NCBI GenBank assembly: GCA_029266035.1
Contig: JAJUFH010000005.1
Span: forward strand, 62,001-126,000
Length of the DNA stretch: 64,000 nt
Origin: Sinomicrobium sp.
GTDB lineage: Bacteria > Bacteroidota > Bacteroidia > Flavobacteriales > Flavobacteriaceae
Reading direction: 5' to 3'
Both the position numbers and the translations under genes were made by a program. Below the pieces are notes generated by a model, which was not told the origin of the DNA, searched no databases, and saw only the letters and a list, made by a program, of their open reading frames with translations. Positions 8,591 to 17,598 of the stretch are shown here, piece by piece. Every line of letters starts with the position of its first letter. The first letter of the stretch is position 1.

Positions 8591-9340
8591 ATGCATTACG
8601 GAATTTGTAACCTCAGTGTCGTTCCCCTTCGATCTACTTCATCAGACAGTGCAGAACTCTGTTCGCAAGTGCTGTACGGAGAGCACTTTAAGGTACTCGA
8701 AAAACAAAAATACCGGAGCAAAATCCGGCTTGCATACGACGGCTACGAAGGCTGGATAGACAACAAACAATACCTGCTTATTGAAGAGTCGGTCTATACC
8801 GCTATCGACAAACAAACTCCCTCACTCTGTGCCGATATGGTAGAGTTTATCACCGATCACAACGAACAGCTTATGCCGGTTCCCATTGGGGCTCATGTTG
8901 GCAACGCTTCTTTCCTCTCCCACAGCTATGACGGGAGAATACAGCAGGAAGATAAAAACAAGCAAAAGCTCGTCCCCACCGCCTATCTCTTTCTCAATGC
9001 CCCTCACTATCACGGTGGCAGAACCCCATTCGGTATCGATGCGGCCGGACTGGCACAAATGGTGTACAAACTAAACGGTTACCAACTAAAACGTGAAGCC
9101 GCCCTACAGGCTACCCAAGGTGAACCCCTGAGTTTTATAGAAGAATCCGAACCCGGAGATCTGGCCTTTTTTGACGACGACGAAGGCAATATCGTACACA
9201 CGGGAATCATTATGCAAGATAATTATATCATACACACCGATGGCAAAGTCCGCATAGACCGTATAGACCACACCGGAATCTTTAACGTAGACACCCGAAG
9301 ACATACACATAAATTGAGAGTGATAAAAAAAATTGTGTGA
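8591..9340 (+). CDS. SH3-NlpC/P60 (C40-like) protein with the catalytic Cys replaced
   Basis: The N-terminal 80 residues look like a bacterial SH3 domain (HYGICNLSVVPLRSTSSDSA), followed by an NlpC/P60-type domain of the sort that cuts peptidoglycan peptides between D-Glu and diaminopimelate. The catalytic block is expected to read D-C-S-G, but here it is FGIDAAGLAQMVYK; the DNA reads gat gcg gcc gga, so the nucleophile Cys is Ala. The His block (IVHTGIIM) and the third polar residue region (YIIHTDGK) are kept. No signal peptide is visible, which is common for this flavobacterial group. It may bind rather than cut wall peptides. It follows the thiolase by 36 bp. Confidence 0.8.
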   Translation: MHYGICNLSVVPLRSTSSDSAELCSQVLYGEHFKVLEKQKYRSKIRLAYDGYEGWIDNKQYLLIEESVYTAIDKQTPSLCADMVEFITDHNEQLMPVPIGAHVGNASFLSHSYDGRIQQEDKNKQKLVPTAYLFLNAPHYHGGRTPFGIDAAGLAQMVYKLNGYQLKREAALQATQGEPLSFIEESEPGDLAFFDDDEGNIVHTGIIMQDNYIIHTDGKVRIDRIDHTGIFNVDTRRHTHKLRVIKKIV

Positions 9341-9650
9341 GGGAGGTTTTGCTGGATAACTCGTTATGACGAGGAGACTTGGAGATGGGGAGACGAGGAG
9401 ACGAGGAGAAAATCCCTAACAACTAACAAACTACGAACTAATCAACCACAAGAAATCGTCATGGCGAGGAGCGCAAAGCGACGTGACCATCTCGTCGGGT
9501 TGAAAGCCGAGCTCAATCTTTATAGGTTAGCTGCCCTTTCAGGGCTTTGTTCGCATTGTGTACCTTTACTCAATGTACTGCATTAGGCTAAAGTGAGTTG
9601 CCCTTACAGGGTGTGTTATCGTTACAACCCAAAACTCCCTATAATTACTT
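9341..9650. repeat. Non-coding gap with simple-sequence tracts
   Basis: This 310-bp gap has no credible ORF. It contains tandem-like GAGGAGAC/GGAGATGG stretches (about 9366-9412) and an AACTAACAAACTA-type tract (about 9420-9440). Similar word-like tracts recur at 25354-25416, 25660-25741 and 27165-27205. Confidence 0.6.
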
Positions 9651-11342
9651 TTACCTTATCAACTTCTTATACTTAATACGTTTAGGAGTCACATCGGTAC
9701 CGAGTCGCTTGCGTTTGTTCTCTTCGTAGTCGGAGAAGCCTCCTTCAAAGAAATACACTTCTGAGTTGCCTTCAAAAGCGAGAATGTGGGTACATATACG
9801 ATCTAAGAACCAGCGATCGTGTGAGATGACTACGGCACATCCCGCAAAATTTTCCAAGCCTTCTTCAAGCGCTCTAAGGGTGTTTACATCCAGATCGTTG
9901 GTGGGCTCGTCAAGTAGCAACACGTTTCCCTCTTCTTTGAGGGTCATCGCCAGGTGTAGCCTGTTGCGTTCTCCACCAGACAGGGTAGATACCTTTTTGT
10001 TTTGTTCACTTCCAGAAAAATTAAAACGACTGAGATAGGCTCGCGAGTTTACCTGCTTCCCTCCCATCATCACCAATTCCTGTCCGTCGGAAAAATTTTC
10101 CCATATCGACTTTTCAGGATCTATATCGGCATGACGCTGGTCCACATAAGCAATTTTTACGGTCTCCCCTACTTCAAACTGTCCTTTATCGGGGGTTTCT
10201 TCGCCCATGATCATTTTAAAGATAGTGGTCTTACCCGCTCCGTTCGGACCGATAATCCCCACAATACCGGCCTGTGGCAATTTAAAATTGAGATCGTCAT
10301 ACAGCAATTTTTCACCAAAAGCCTTGGCTACCCCTTTGGCTTCGATAACATTGGTACCCAATCGGGGGCCGTTAGGAATATAAATCTCCAGCTTTTCATC
10401 CAGCTGCTTTTGATCTTCGTTGAGTAATTTGTCGTAGTTGTTCAGACGTGCTTTTTGTTTGGCCTGACGTCCCTTTGGCGCCATACGCACCCATTCCAAC
10501 TCTCGTTCGAGTGTTTTTTGCCTTTTTGAAGCCTGTTTTTGTTCCTGAGCGAGTCGTTTCGCCTTTTGATCTAGCCAAGAAGAATAATTCCCTTTCCACG
10601 GTATACCTTCGCCGCGATCTAATTCCAGTATCCATCCGGCCACATTGTCTAAAAAGTAGCGGTCGTGGGTCACGGCTATTACCGTACCGCTGTACTGTTG
10701 AAGGTGCTGTTCCAGCCACAGTACCGACTCCGCGTCGAGGTGGTTGGTAGGTTCGTCGAGCAAGAGTACATCGGGCTGTTGCAACAACAGTCGACAGAGC
10801 GCCACCCTTCGGCGTTCTCCACCGGACAACACCTTTATCGGAGTTTCAGGATCTGGTGTACGCAATGCATCCATAGCAATTTCCAATTTGGTGTCGAGTT
10901 CCCAGGCATTGGTAGCGTCGATTTTGTCCTGCAATTCCGCCTGCCTGTCCATCAACTTCTGCATCTTGTCGGCATCTTCGTATACCTCAGGCAGTCCGAA
11001 CATATCGTTGATTTGGTTGTACTCGTCCAAAACAGCGACTACTTCGGCTACCCCCTCTTTTACGATTTCCAATACGGTTTTGCTCTCGTCCAGTTGCGGC
11101 TCTTGTTCGAGATACCCCACTGAATACCCCGGAGCAAATACTACATCGCCTTGGTAATTTTTCTCTACGCCGGCTATAATCTTCAACAAGGTAGATTTTC
11201 CCGAACCGTTAAGACCTAGTATACCGATCTTAGCTCCGTAGAAAAAACTCAAATAAATATCTTTGAGTACTGTTTTATTAGTACTCTGGTACGTTTTGGA
11301 AACGCCCGACATCGAAAAAATAACCTTTTTATCGTCTGACAT
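9651..11342 (-). CDS. ettA: Energy-dependent translational throttle protein EttA (ABC-F)
   Basis: A 563-residue soluble ABC-F protein with two nucleotide-binding domains and no membrane segments. The first domain has GLNGSGKST, the signature LSGGERRRVAL and LLLDEPTNHLD. The second has GPNGAGKTT, LSGGERNRLHLAM and LLLDEPTNDLD. Between them is the charged linker (about residues 245-310) that reaches the P-site tRNA, and the arm insertion lies in domain 1. EttA binds the ribosomal E site and gates the first peptide bond according to ATP level. The MSGVSKTY start and overall length fit EttA rather than Uup or YheS. The small membrane-protein gene lies 46 bp upstream on the same strand. Confidence 0.95.
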   Translation of the reverse strand: MSDDKKVIFSMSGVSKTYQSTNKTVLKDIYLSFFYGAKIGILGLNGSGKSTLLKIIAGVEKNYQGDVVFAPGYSVGYLEQEPQLDESKTVLEIVKEGVAEVVAVLDEYNQINDMFGLPEVYEDADKMQKLMDRQAELQDKIDATNAWELDTKLEIAMDALRTPDPETPIKVLSGGERRRVALCRLLLQQPDVLLLDEPTNHLDAESVLWLEQHLQQYSGTVIAVTHDRYFLDNVAGWILELDRGEGIPWKGNYSSWLDQKAKRLAQEQKQASKRQKTLERELEWVRMAPKGRQAKQKARLNNYDKLLNEDQKQLDEKLEIYIPNGPRLGTNVIEAKGVAKAFGEKLLYDDLNFKLPQAGIVGIIGPNGAGKTTIFKMIMGEETPDKGQFEVGETVKIAYVDQRHADIDPEKSIWENFSDGQELVMMGGKQVNSRAYLSRFNFSGSEQNKKVSTLSGGERNRLHLAMTLKEEGNVLLLDEPTNDLDVNTLRALEEGLENFAGCAVVISHDRWFLDRICTHILAFEGNSEVYFFEGGFSDYEENKRKRLGTDVTPKRIKYKKLIR

Positions 11343-11388
11343 TTTGTTGTATTAGTTTGTTCGTTTGTAGCTTTTTAGTCTTAAATAT

Positions 11389-11568
11389 CTAAACCCTCCC
11401 TTTGAGCGCATTAAAAATCCACGACATGGCAAAAAAGCCTATTCCTACTACCGAAAATCCTATGGCGTAATCTTGGTATTTCAACACTCCCAAGAGTACT
11501 AAAGCAGTACCTACGAGGAACATGATAAGGGAGGCCCAGCCAAATATGGTATTTTTATTCATTCCCAT
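11389..11568 (-). CDS. CAL67264-family small membrane protein
   Basis: A roughly 59-residue protein with two transmembrane helices (TIFGWASLIMFLVGTALVLLGVL and YAIGFSVVGIGFFAMSWIF) and a basic C-terminus (NALKGRV). It matches what I remember of the CAL67264 family, known only from Flavobacteriia and often beside ettA. I prefer the MGMNKN start at 11568 over the longer track start. Function is unknown. Confidence 0.8.
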   Translation of the reverse strand: MGMNKNTIFGWASLIMFLVGTALVLLGVLKYQDYAIGFSVVGIGFFAMSWIFNALKGRV

Positions 11569-11664
11569 TGTGATCTCTATTAAAAGGGGCAATTTACGGA
11601 ATATCCCCGGAACTTAGAACTTCGGGCTTCTTTTTGTATTTTAGCCTCATGCTAACTGAAAGCT

Positions 11665-13293
11665 ATGGATATCAATTTCAACAAGAACGAAGACCACAAC
11701 AAACTATTGGTCTCTGAATGCCGTAACAGGCTTGCACGTATCAAAAAAGGAGGCGGACAGCAACGTATAGACAAGCTGCATTCTGAAGGGAAAATAACAG
11801 CGAGAGAACGTATCGATTACCTATTAGACAAAAACAGTCAAAGTATAGAAATCGGTGCTTTTGCCGGAGATGGTATGTATGAAGAACACGGCGGTTGCCC
11901 TTCGGGGGGAGTGGTAGTCAAAATTGGATATATTAAAGGCAGGCAGTGTGTAGTAGTGGCCAACGACGCTACAGTAAAGGCTGGTGCCTGGTTTCCCATC
12001 ACCGGAAAAAAGAACCTGAGAGCTCAGGAAATCGCCATGGAAAATAGACTGCCCATCATCTATTTGGTAGACAGTGCCGGAGTATATCTTCCCATGCAAG
12101 ACGAGATTTTTCCCGACAAGGAGCACTTCGGACGTATTTTTAGGAACAACGCTGTGATGAGCAGTATGGGTATCGTACAGATTGCCGCGGTAATGGGTAG
12201 TTGTGTAGCAGGGGGTGCCTACCTTCCTATAATGAGTGATGAGGCACTTATTGTCGATAAAACGGGAAGTATATTTCTGGCGGGGAGCTATCTGGTAAAA
12301 GCTGCCATAGGCGAAAGCATAGACAACGAAAGCTTAGGAGGGGCCACTACGCATTGCGAGATAAGCGGGGTTACCGACTACAAAGCTAAGGACGATAAGG
12401 ATGCCTTGGATAAAATCAAAAATATAATAGATAAAATAGGAGACTATACCAAGGCGGGATTTAATCGTATCACTCCTTCCCTACCTTCCGAAAATCCGGA
12501 AGATATATATGGTATTCTCCCTCGATCGAGAGCCGATCAGTACGATATGAGAGAGATTATAAAACGCCTGGTCGACCGTTCGGAGTTTGAAGAGTACAAG
12601 GCTGGTTATGGCAAAACCCTACTCACTGGTTATGCCCGTATCGACGGCTGGGCTGTAGGCATAGTGGCCAATCAGCGGAAAGTAGTAAAAACCAAAAAGG
12701 GAGAAATGCAGTTCGGAGGAGTGATTTACTCCGACAGTGCCGACAAAGCCACTCGATTTATCGCCAACTGCAATCAGAAAAAGATTCCCCTTATCTTTCT
12801 ACAGGACGTCACCGGTTTTATGGTGGGTAGTAAAAGCGAGCACGGCGGTATCATAAAAGACGGAGCCAAAATGGTCAATGCCGTGAGCAATAGTGTAGTA
12901 CCAAAGTTTACCGTAGTAATAGGCAATTCATACGGAGCCGGAAACTACGCCATGTGCGGAAAGGCCTACGACCCCCGACTTATCTTTGCCTGGCCCAGCG
13001 CCGAACTGGCAGTTATGGGAGGTGCACAGGCAGCAAAAGTATTGCTACAAATAGAAAAAGCCTCCCTGAAGAAAAAGGGAGTGCCTATCACCGAAGAGAG
13101 AGAAGCAGCGATGTTCAACGATATAAAATCTCGCTACGACCAACAGACCTCCCCCTATTATGCCGCAGCGAGATTGTGGACCGATGCTGTGATAGACCCT
13201 GCAGATACCAGAAAATGGATCAGCATGGGAATAGAAGCCGCAGACCATGCTCCTATTGAAAGACCTTATAACCCGGGAGTGATTCAGGTATGA
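11665..13293 (+). CDS. Acyl-CoA carboxylase beta subunit (carboxyltransferase)
   Basis: A 542-residue carboxyltransferase of the propionyl-/methylcrotonyl-CoA carboxylase class, which moves CO2 from biotin to an acyl-CoA. The N-terminal crotonase-like half has ITARERIDYLLD and the oxyanion/CoA region GGCPSGGVVV. The C-terminal half has FLQDVTGFMVGSKSEHGGIIKDGAKM and NSYGAGNYAMCGKAYDPR. The order and GSKSEHGGIIK wording look closer to methylcrotonyl-CoA carboxylase beta than to propionyl-CoA carboxylase, which would place it in leucine breakdown. No biotin carboxylase or carrier gene is adjacent, so its partner must be elsewhere. Confidence 0.9.
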   Translation: MDINFNKNEDHNKLLVSECRNRLARIKKGGGQQRIDKLHSEGKITARERIDYLLDKNSQSIEIGAFAGDGMYEEHGGCPSGGVVVKIGYIKGRQCVVVANDATVKAGAWFPITGKKNLRAQEIAMENRLPIIYLVDSAGVYLPMQDEIFPDKEHFGRIFRNNAVMSSMGIVQIAAVMGSCVAGGAYLPIMSDEALIVDKTGSIFLAGSYLVKAAIGESIDNESLGGATTHCEISGVTDYKAKDDKDALDKIKNIIDKIGDYTKAGFNRITPSLPSENPEDIYGILPRSRADQYDMREIIKRLVDRSEFEEYKAGYGKTLLTGYARIDGWAVGIVANQRKVVKTKKGEMQFGGVIYSDSADKATRFIANCNQKKIPLIFLQDVTGFMVGSKSEHGGIIKDGAKMVNAVSNSVVPKFTVVIGNSYGAGNYAMCGKAYDPRLIFAWPSAELAVMGGAQAAKVLLQIEKASLKKKGVPITEEREAAMFNDIKSRYDQQTSPYYAAARLWTDAVIDPADTRKWISMGIEAADHAPIERPYNPGVIQV

Positions 13294-13347
13294 CAGAAAA
13301 CGGACTTCTCCTTGTAGAATGTCTCTAAAAACAAACCCTTTAACACC

Positions 13348-14985
13348 ATGAAAAAAAATTTCTATCTACTACTGATAAGTATCGGATTTCAAACCGCTAC
13401 AGCTCAACTTTTGCATGAGAAAGATCGCTATACTCGAGGTGATACTCTGAGAGGATCGCTGCGCACAGAGCGCAATTTCGATGTAAGAGCCTATCACCTC
13501 AATATCACGGTAAACCCAGACAAACATTACATCTACGGATACAATCGCATAGTATTTGTCCCTCAGCAAAAACTAAATACCATACAAATTGACCTTTTCG
13601 ACAATTTGCAGGTCGATTCTATTGTTGCCCACGGACAACAACTGACTTATCGTCGGGAGTTTAATGCAGTGTTTATAGATTACCCTAAAGGCTTTGCCAA
13701 CAACAAAAAAGACAGTATTACTTTCTATTATTCCGGACAGCCTGTTACCGCAAAAAGAGCGCCCTGGGACGGTGGCTTCGACTGGAAGACAGACAATAAC
13801 GGAAATCCCTGGATCGCCACTGCGGTACAAGGGCTCGGAGCCAGTGCCTGGTGGCCGAATAAAGACCACCAAAGCGATGAACCAGAAGATGGTATGACTA
13901 TAAAAGTAGCTGTTCCCAACCGACTGATGAATGTTTCCAACGGAAGACTTACTGGCAAAAAAGATCTTGGAAATGGCTATACTCGATGGGACTGGAAAGT
14001 GATAAACCCTATCAACAATTACGACGTGGCACTCAATATAGGCGATTATGCGCATTTTGGAGAAAACTACAAGGGATTGGACATGGATTTCTATGTGTTG
14101 AGTTATAATTTAAACAAAGCAAAAAAACACTTTGAAGAAGTGAAACTCATGATGGACTGCTTTCAGGAAAAGTTCGGGGAGTACCCTTTTAAGGAAGACA
14201 GTTACAAACTGGTAGAAACCGCCCACCTCGGTATGGAACACCAAAGTGCTGTCGCCTATGGAAACCGATATATGGAAGGTTATCTCGGCCGAGATCTCTC
14301 CGGAACGGGGATAGGGACTAAATGGGACTATATCATCGTTCACGAATCCGGACACGAGTGGTTTGGCAACAGCATTACCGCTGCCGATATTGCCGATATG
14401 TGGATACACGAAGGCTTTACGTCATACAGTGAGTCGGTTTATGTAGAATGTCGATGGGGATATGAAGACGGACAGAAATACATCAATGGACTTAGCAGAA
14501 ATGTGAGAAACGACCGTCCTATTATCGGCGATTACGGGGTGAACAAGGAAGGTTCGGGAGATATGTATCCAAAAGGAGCACTTATGCTCAATACCATAAG
14601 ACATATAGTAAACGATGACGAGGCTTGGTGGAAATTGATAAAAGACTACAGTGAGACTTTTAAACACATGATAGTAGATACCGATATGGTGGTCAATTTC
14701 TTTGAACACGAAACCGGTATCGAGCTAAAACCGGTATTCGACCAATACCTCCGCTACAAAGACATTCCCGTTTTAGAACTTAAAACAGAAAACAGTATCA
14801 CCTCTTACCGCTGGGCAGTTGATGTAAACAATTTTAAAATGCCGGTAGATATCACTGTCAAAGACCAAGAGAAAAGGCTTCACCCCACTACTCAATGGCA
14901 GCAATTGGATGAAGCCTTAAATTCTGATGATATAAAAGTGGCTACGGATAAATTCTTTATTGGGGTTGAGGTTGTTGGTTATTAG
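13348..14985 (+). CDS. Secreted M1-family metallopeptidase
   Basis: A signal peptide (LLLISIGFQTATAQ) is followed by the beta-sheet N-terminal domain and a gluzincin catalytic domain. The zinc motif is HESGHEW with the third ligand Glu 18 residues later in MWIHEGFTSYSE, and the exopeptidase motif region lies around AHLGMEHQSAV. At 545 residues it lacks the long C-terminal helical domain of PepN, as many Bacteroidota M1 enzymes do. It likely acts in the periplasm or outside the cell on peptide N-termini. The downstream 96 bp are simple repeats, and the next gene converges on it. Confidence 0.92.
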   Translation: MKKNFYLLLISIGFQTATAQLLHEKDRYTRGDTLRGSLRTERNFDVRAYHLNITVNPDKHYIYGYNRIVFVPQQKLNTIQIDLFDNLQVDSIVAHGQQLTYRREFNAVFIDYPKGFANNKKDSITFYYSGQPVTAKRAPWDGGFDWKTDNNGNPWIATAVQGLGASAWWPNKDHQSDEPEDGMTIKVAVPNRLMNVSNGRLTGKKDLGNGYTRWDWKVINPINNYDVALNIGDYAHFGENYKGLDMDFYVLSYNLNKAKKHFEEVKLMMDCFQEKFGEYPFKEDSYKLVETAHLGMEHQSAVAYGNRYMEGYLGRDLSGTGIGTKWDYIIVHESGHEWFGNSITAADIADMWIHEGFTSYSESVYVECRWGYEDGQKYINGLSRNVRNDRPIIGDYGVNKEGSGDMYPKGALMLNTIRHIVNDDEAWWKLIKDYSETFKHMIVDTDMVVNFFEHETGIELKPVFDQYLRYKDIPVLELKTENSITSYRWAVDVNNFKMPVDITVKDQEKRLHPTTQWQQLDEALNSDDIKVATDKFFIGVEVVGY

Positions 14986-14999
14986 GCTACTAAGTTATT

Positions 15000-15080
15000 A
15001 GGTTAGTTAGTCAGCACTCAATAACCCAATAACCCAATAACCCAATAACCCAATAACTCATTAACTCAATAACCCCATAA
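15000..15080. repeat. Tandem AACCCAAT octamer tract
   Basis: Between the convergent M1 and S9 peptidase genes, four near-perfect 8-bp AACCCAAT units (about 15021-15054) lie inside a longer degenerate stretch of AACTCAATAACCC-like words. It has no coding potential. Confidence 0.8.
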
Positions 15081-15081
15081 C

Positions 15082-17508
15082 TTACTCCCCCTTATTCTTC
15101 ACATATTTCTCCAACCACTGATCTTGTTCCCACAGTACGTGGAGTACAGATTCTAAGGCAGTGTAACCGTGACTTTCCATAGGGAGCATCACCAGTCGTG
15201 CCGGAGCACCAAAACCTTTCAAAGCATTGAAGTAGCGCTCGCTCTGCATGGGGTAAGTTCCCGAATTGTTGTCGGCCACGCCGTGGATCAGCAATAGCGG
15301 AGTTTTCATTTTATCAGCGTGCATAAAAGGCGACATCCCGTTGTATATCTCGGGGGCCTCCCAGTAATTTCTCACTTCACTTTGAAATCCGAAAGGTGTT
15401 AAGGTACGGTTGTATGCCCCACTGCGCGCAATACCCGCAGCAAACAGATTGGAATGCGTGAGCAGGTTGGCTGTCATAAAAGCCCCATACGAATGTCCAC
15501 CCACAGCTACTCGATTACGGTCAATATATCCCAGGGCATCTACGGCGTCTATGGCAGCTTTTGCATTGGCTACCAACTGCTCTCTAAAGGTGTCGTTTGG
15601 CTCTTGGTCGCCCTCACCAATGATAGGGAATGCCGCCTTGTCTAATACTGCATAACCTCTGGTAATCCAGTAAACCGGAGAGCCATAGCTGGGATAAGTA
15701 AACGAATTAGCATTGGCGGTAGTCTGAGCGGCACTGTTTCTGTCTTTGTACTCCCGAGGGTATGCCCAGAGTATCATGGGAAGCTTTTCTTTTTTGTCCA
15801 TGTCGTATCCCGGAGGCAGATAGAGCGTACCACTCAATTCTAGTCCGTCGCCTCGTTTATAACTAATCACTTCCTTATAGGCATCCTTAATACTCTCGAA
15901 AGGGTTTTTGAAATCGGTAACAGGAATGGGAGCTATTCGCTTACGAAGGTTACGTATAAAATAATTGGGATACTCGCTGCTAGATTCTATACGTACGAGC
16001 AACTCGCCTCTTTGGGCGTCTATCAAAGCACTGATTTCCTCCAACTTATCGGTAAAAGCCGATTGATACAATCGGTTTGTCTTGAGATTGGAAAGGTCTA
16101 TTTCGTCCACAAAGGGGAATTGTCCTTTTTCAGAATAGCCATCACCTATAAGATAAGCCTTAGATCCGTCCATCTTTAGCACTCTTACTCCGTATTGGTT
16201 TTCTTCAGTTTGAAATTTACCCGGGTCGCTATAGCGATCTTGGTAATTCCTGTCAGATATTACTCTTCCCTGTTTTCCTGGAGTAGAAGGATTAAAAACA
16301 TAGGTTTTAGTATTCCTGTTTACCCTCCAGGAATCTGTAATCACCGCATAATGGTCGTTGCCCCAGATAATATTAGAAAAGCGATTTACCGTCTTTACGA
16401 GCGATACGGGCTGCCCGCTAAAAGGGGCATCTAGGGTAAATAATTCATCTCTGAAAGGTACTTCCTTAGCCGGATCTCCCCCATCGAGGGCCACTACCCA
16501 AGCAAGAGTAGCAGGTTGGTCGGTGCGCCAGCTGATGTTTCGCTTTCCAGTATGCGTAGCCATAAAGCCCTGTGGTAAATCTTCGATAAGCGGAGTTTCT
16601 TCTATGGTTTTTACCAGAGCTCCTGCCGCGTCGTATACCGCAGTAGTTCTGGGAAAACGACTAAGGGGAACGATATACGAAAACGGGCGTTGTACAGTGA
16701 CTACTTTGACGTACTTTCCGTCTGGAGAAAAACTCAAACTGTTGTACATTGCTTTCTCTTTCCACAGAGTCTGGGTACCGTCCAAGTCCAACTTATACAG
16801 CTCTGAGGTTGCCAATACCTCAAAATTGTATTCGTCATTTTTGTTTTTCAACAAATCTTGATAAGTTCTATTTTGGGCCAATACACCACTACTCACGGTA
16901 ATGGTAGGTCCTTCAGGAACCATCTCTTCTTCGTCTATCAATTGCGGACGCTCTTTGGGCAACATACGCACCAGCATCGACTTCCCGTCTTTAAACCAGC
17001 TGATGGGATTACCCATATTGGCATTTGCTGTAGCATCGGTAAGTCTTTTTGCCGTGGCCGAAGCTATGTCGAGCACCCATATCTCTACACCATTTGCTGC
17101 CGTATGTGTAAATGCCAGTTTTTTCTCGTCGGGAGAAAAGCGGAAATTGGCAAGTCTGGCATTTTCGGGCAAACCCTGTACTTGTTTTGCTTCAGGACCT
17201 TTTATTTTCTTTATCTCTATATTGTTGTAATACCTCGCTCTGCTGGAGATATTGGTCTTCGGATTGATGCGAAGCCCTGCCAAGCGCAATTCGTCTTCGG
17301 AGAGTTCCGCTATGGTTTTAAAACTGTTGCGATACAGCAGCAGCATATTTTCCTTTTTGCTGTCGGTCATTACCGAAGGCGGTCTCTTTATATCGACCAA
17401 GTCGACAATTTCTTTAGGAGGTTTTTGATAGGTCAGGTGTTCTTGTGCTACAACGGGTATCGACAATCCAATACACAAGCTGTAGAGTAAAAGTAATCTG
17501 AATTTCAT
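15082..17508 (-). CDS. Secreted S9-family (prolyl oligopeptidase-type) serine peptidase
   Basis: An 808-residue protein with a signal peptide (LLLLYSLCIGLSIPVVAQ), an N-terminal beta-propeller rich in SPDEKK/SPDGKY blades (about residues 120-540) and a C-terminal alpha/beta hydrolase domain. The nucleophile Ser is in GGHSYGAFM, the Asp in HGVADNNSGT and the His in MESHGYT. Length and the GHSYGAFM wording suggest the S9C-like or glutamyl/acylaminoacyl peptidase branch. Cleavage would be periplasmic or extracellular and limited to short peptides. It lies just beyond the SusCD locus on the same strand, but a strong hairpin separates them, so it probably has its own promoter. Confidence 0.92.
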   Translation of the reverse strand: MKFRLLLLYSLCIGLSIPVVAQEHLTYQKPPKEIVDLVDIKRPPSVMTDSKKENMLLLYRNSFKTIAELSEDELRLAGLRINPKTNISSRARYYNNIEIKKIKGPEAKQVQGLPENARLANFRFSPDEKKLAFTHTAANGVEIWVLDIASATAKRLTDATANANMGNPISWFKDGKSMLVRMLPKERPQLIDEEEMVPEGPTITVSSGVLAQNRTYQDLLKNKNDEYNFEVLATSELYKLDLDGTQTLWKEKAMYNSLSFSPDGKYVKVVTVQRPFSYIVPLSRFPRTTAVYDAAGALVKTIEETPLIEDLPQGFMATHTGKRNISWRTDQPATLAWVVALDGGDPAKEVPFRDELFTLDAPFSGQPVSLVKTVNRFSNIIWGNDHYAVITDSWRVNRNTKTYVFNPSTPGKQGRVISDRNYQDRYSDPGKFQTEENQYGVRVLKMDGSKAYLIGDGYSEKGQFPFVDEIDLSNLKTNRLYQSAFTDKLEEISALIDAQRGELLVRIESSSEYPNYFIRNLRKRIAPIPVTDFKNPFESIKDAYKEVISYKRGDGLELSGTLYLPPGYDMDKKEKLPMILWAYPREYKDRNSAAQTTANANSFTYPSYGSPVYWITRGYAVLDKAAFPIIGEGDQEPNDTFREQLVANAKAAIDAVDALGYIDRNRVAVGGHSYGAFMTANLLTHSNLFAAGIARSGAYNRTLTPFGFQSEVRNYWEAPEIYNGMSPFMHADKMKTPLLLIHGVADNNSGTYPMQSERYFNALKGFGAPARLVMLPMESHGYTALESVLHVLWEQDQWLEKYVKNKGE

Positions 17509-17543
17509 AAAAATATTTTTTAGGTCAAGGAATAAATATACAA

Positions 17544-17570
17544 AAGCCGCCGCAAAAAATACGGCGGCTT
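17544..17570 (-). terminator. Intrinsic terminator after the SusC-SusD operon
   Basis: AAGCCGCCG (17544-17552) and CGGCGGCTT (17562-17570) form a perfect 9-bp GC-rich stem with a 9-nt loop. Read on the minus strand it follows the SusD stop by about 30 bp and continues into TTTTG, so it should end the sigma/FecR/SusC/SusD transcript. Confidence 0.8.
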
Positions 17571-17598
17571 AGTAAAAATTAAGCTTAAATTTGTTCCG

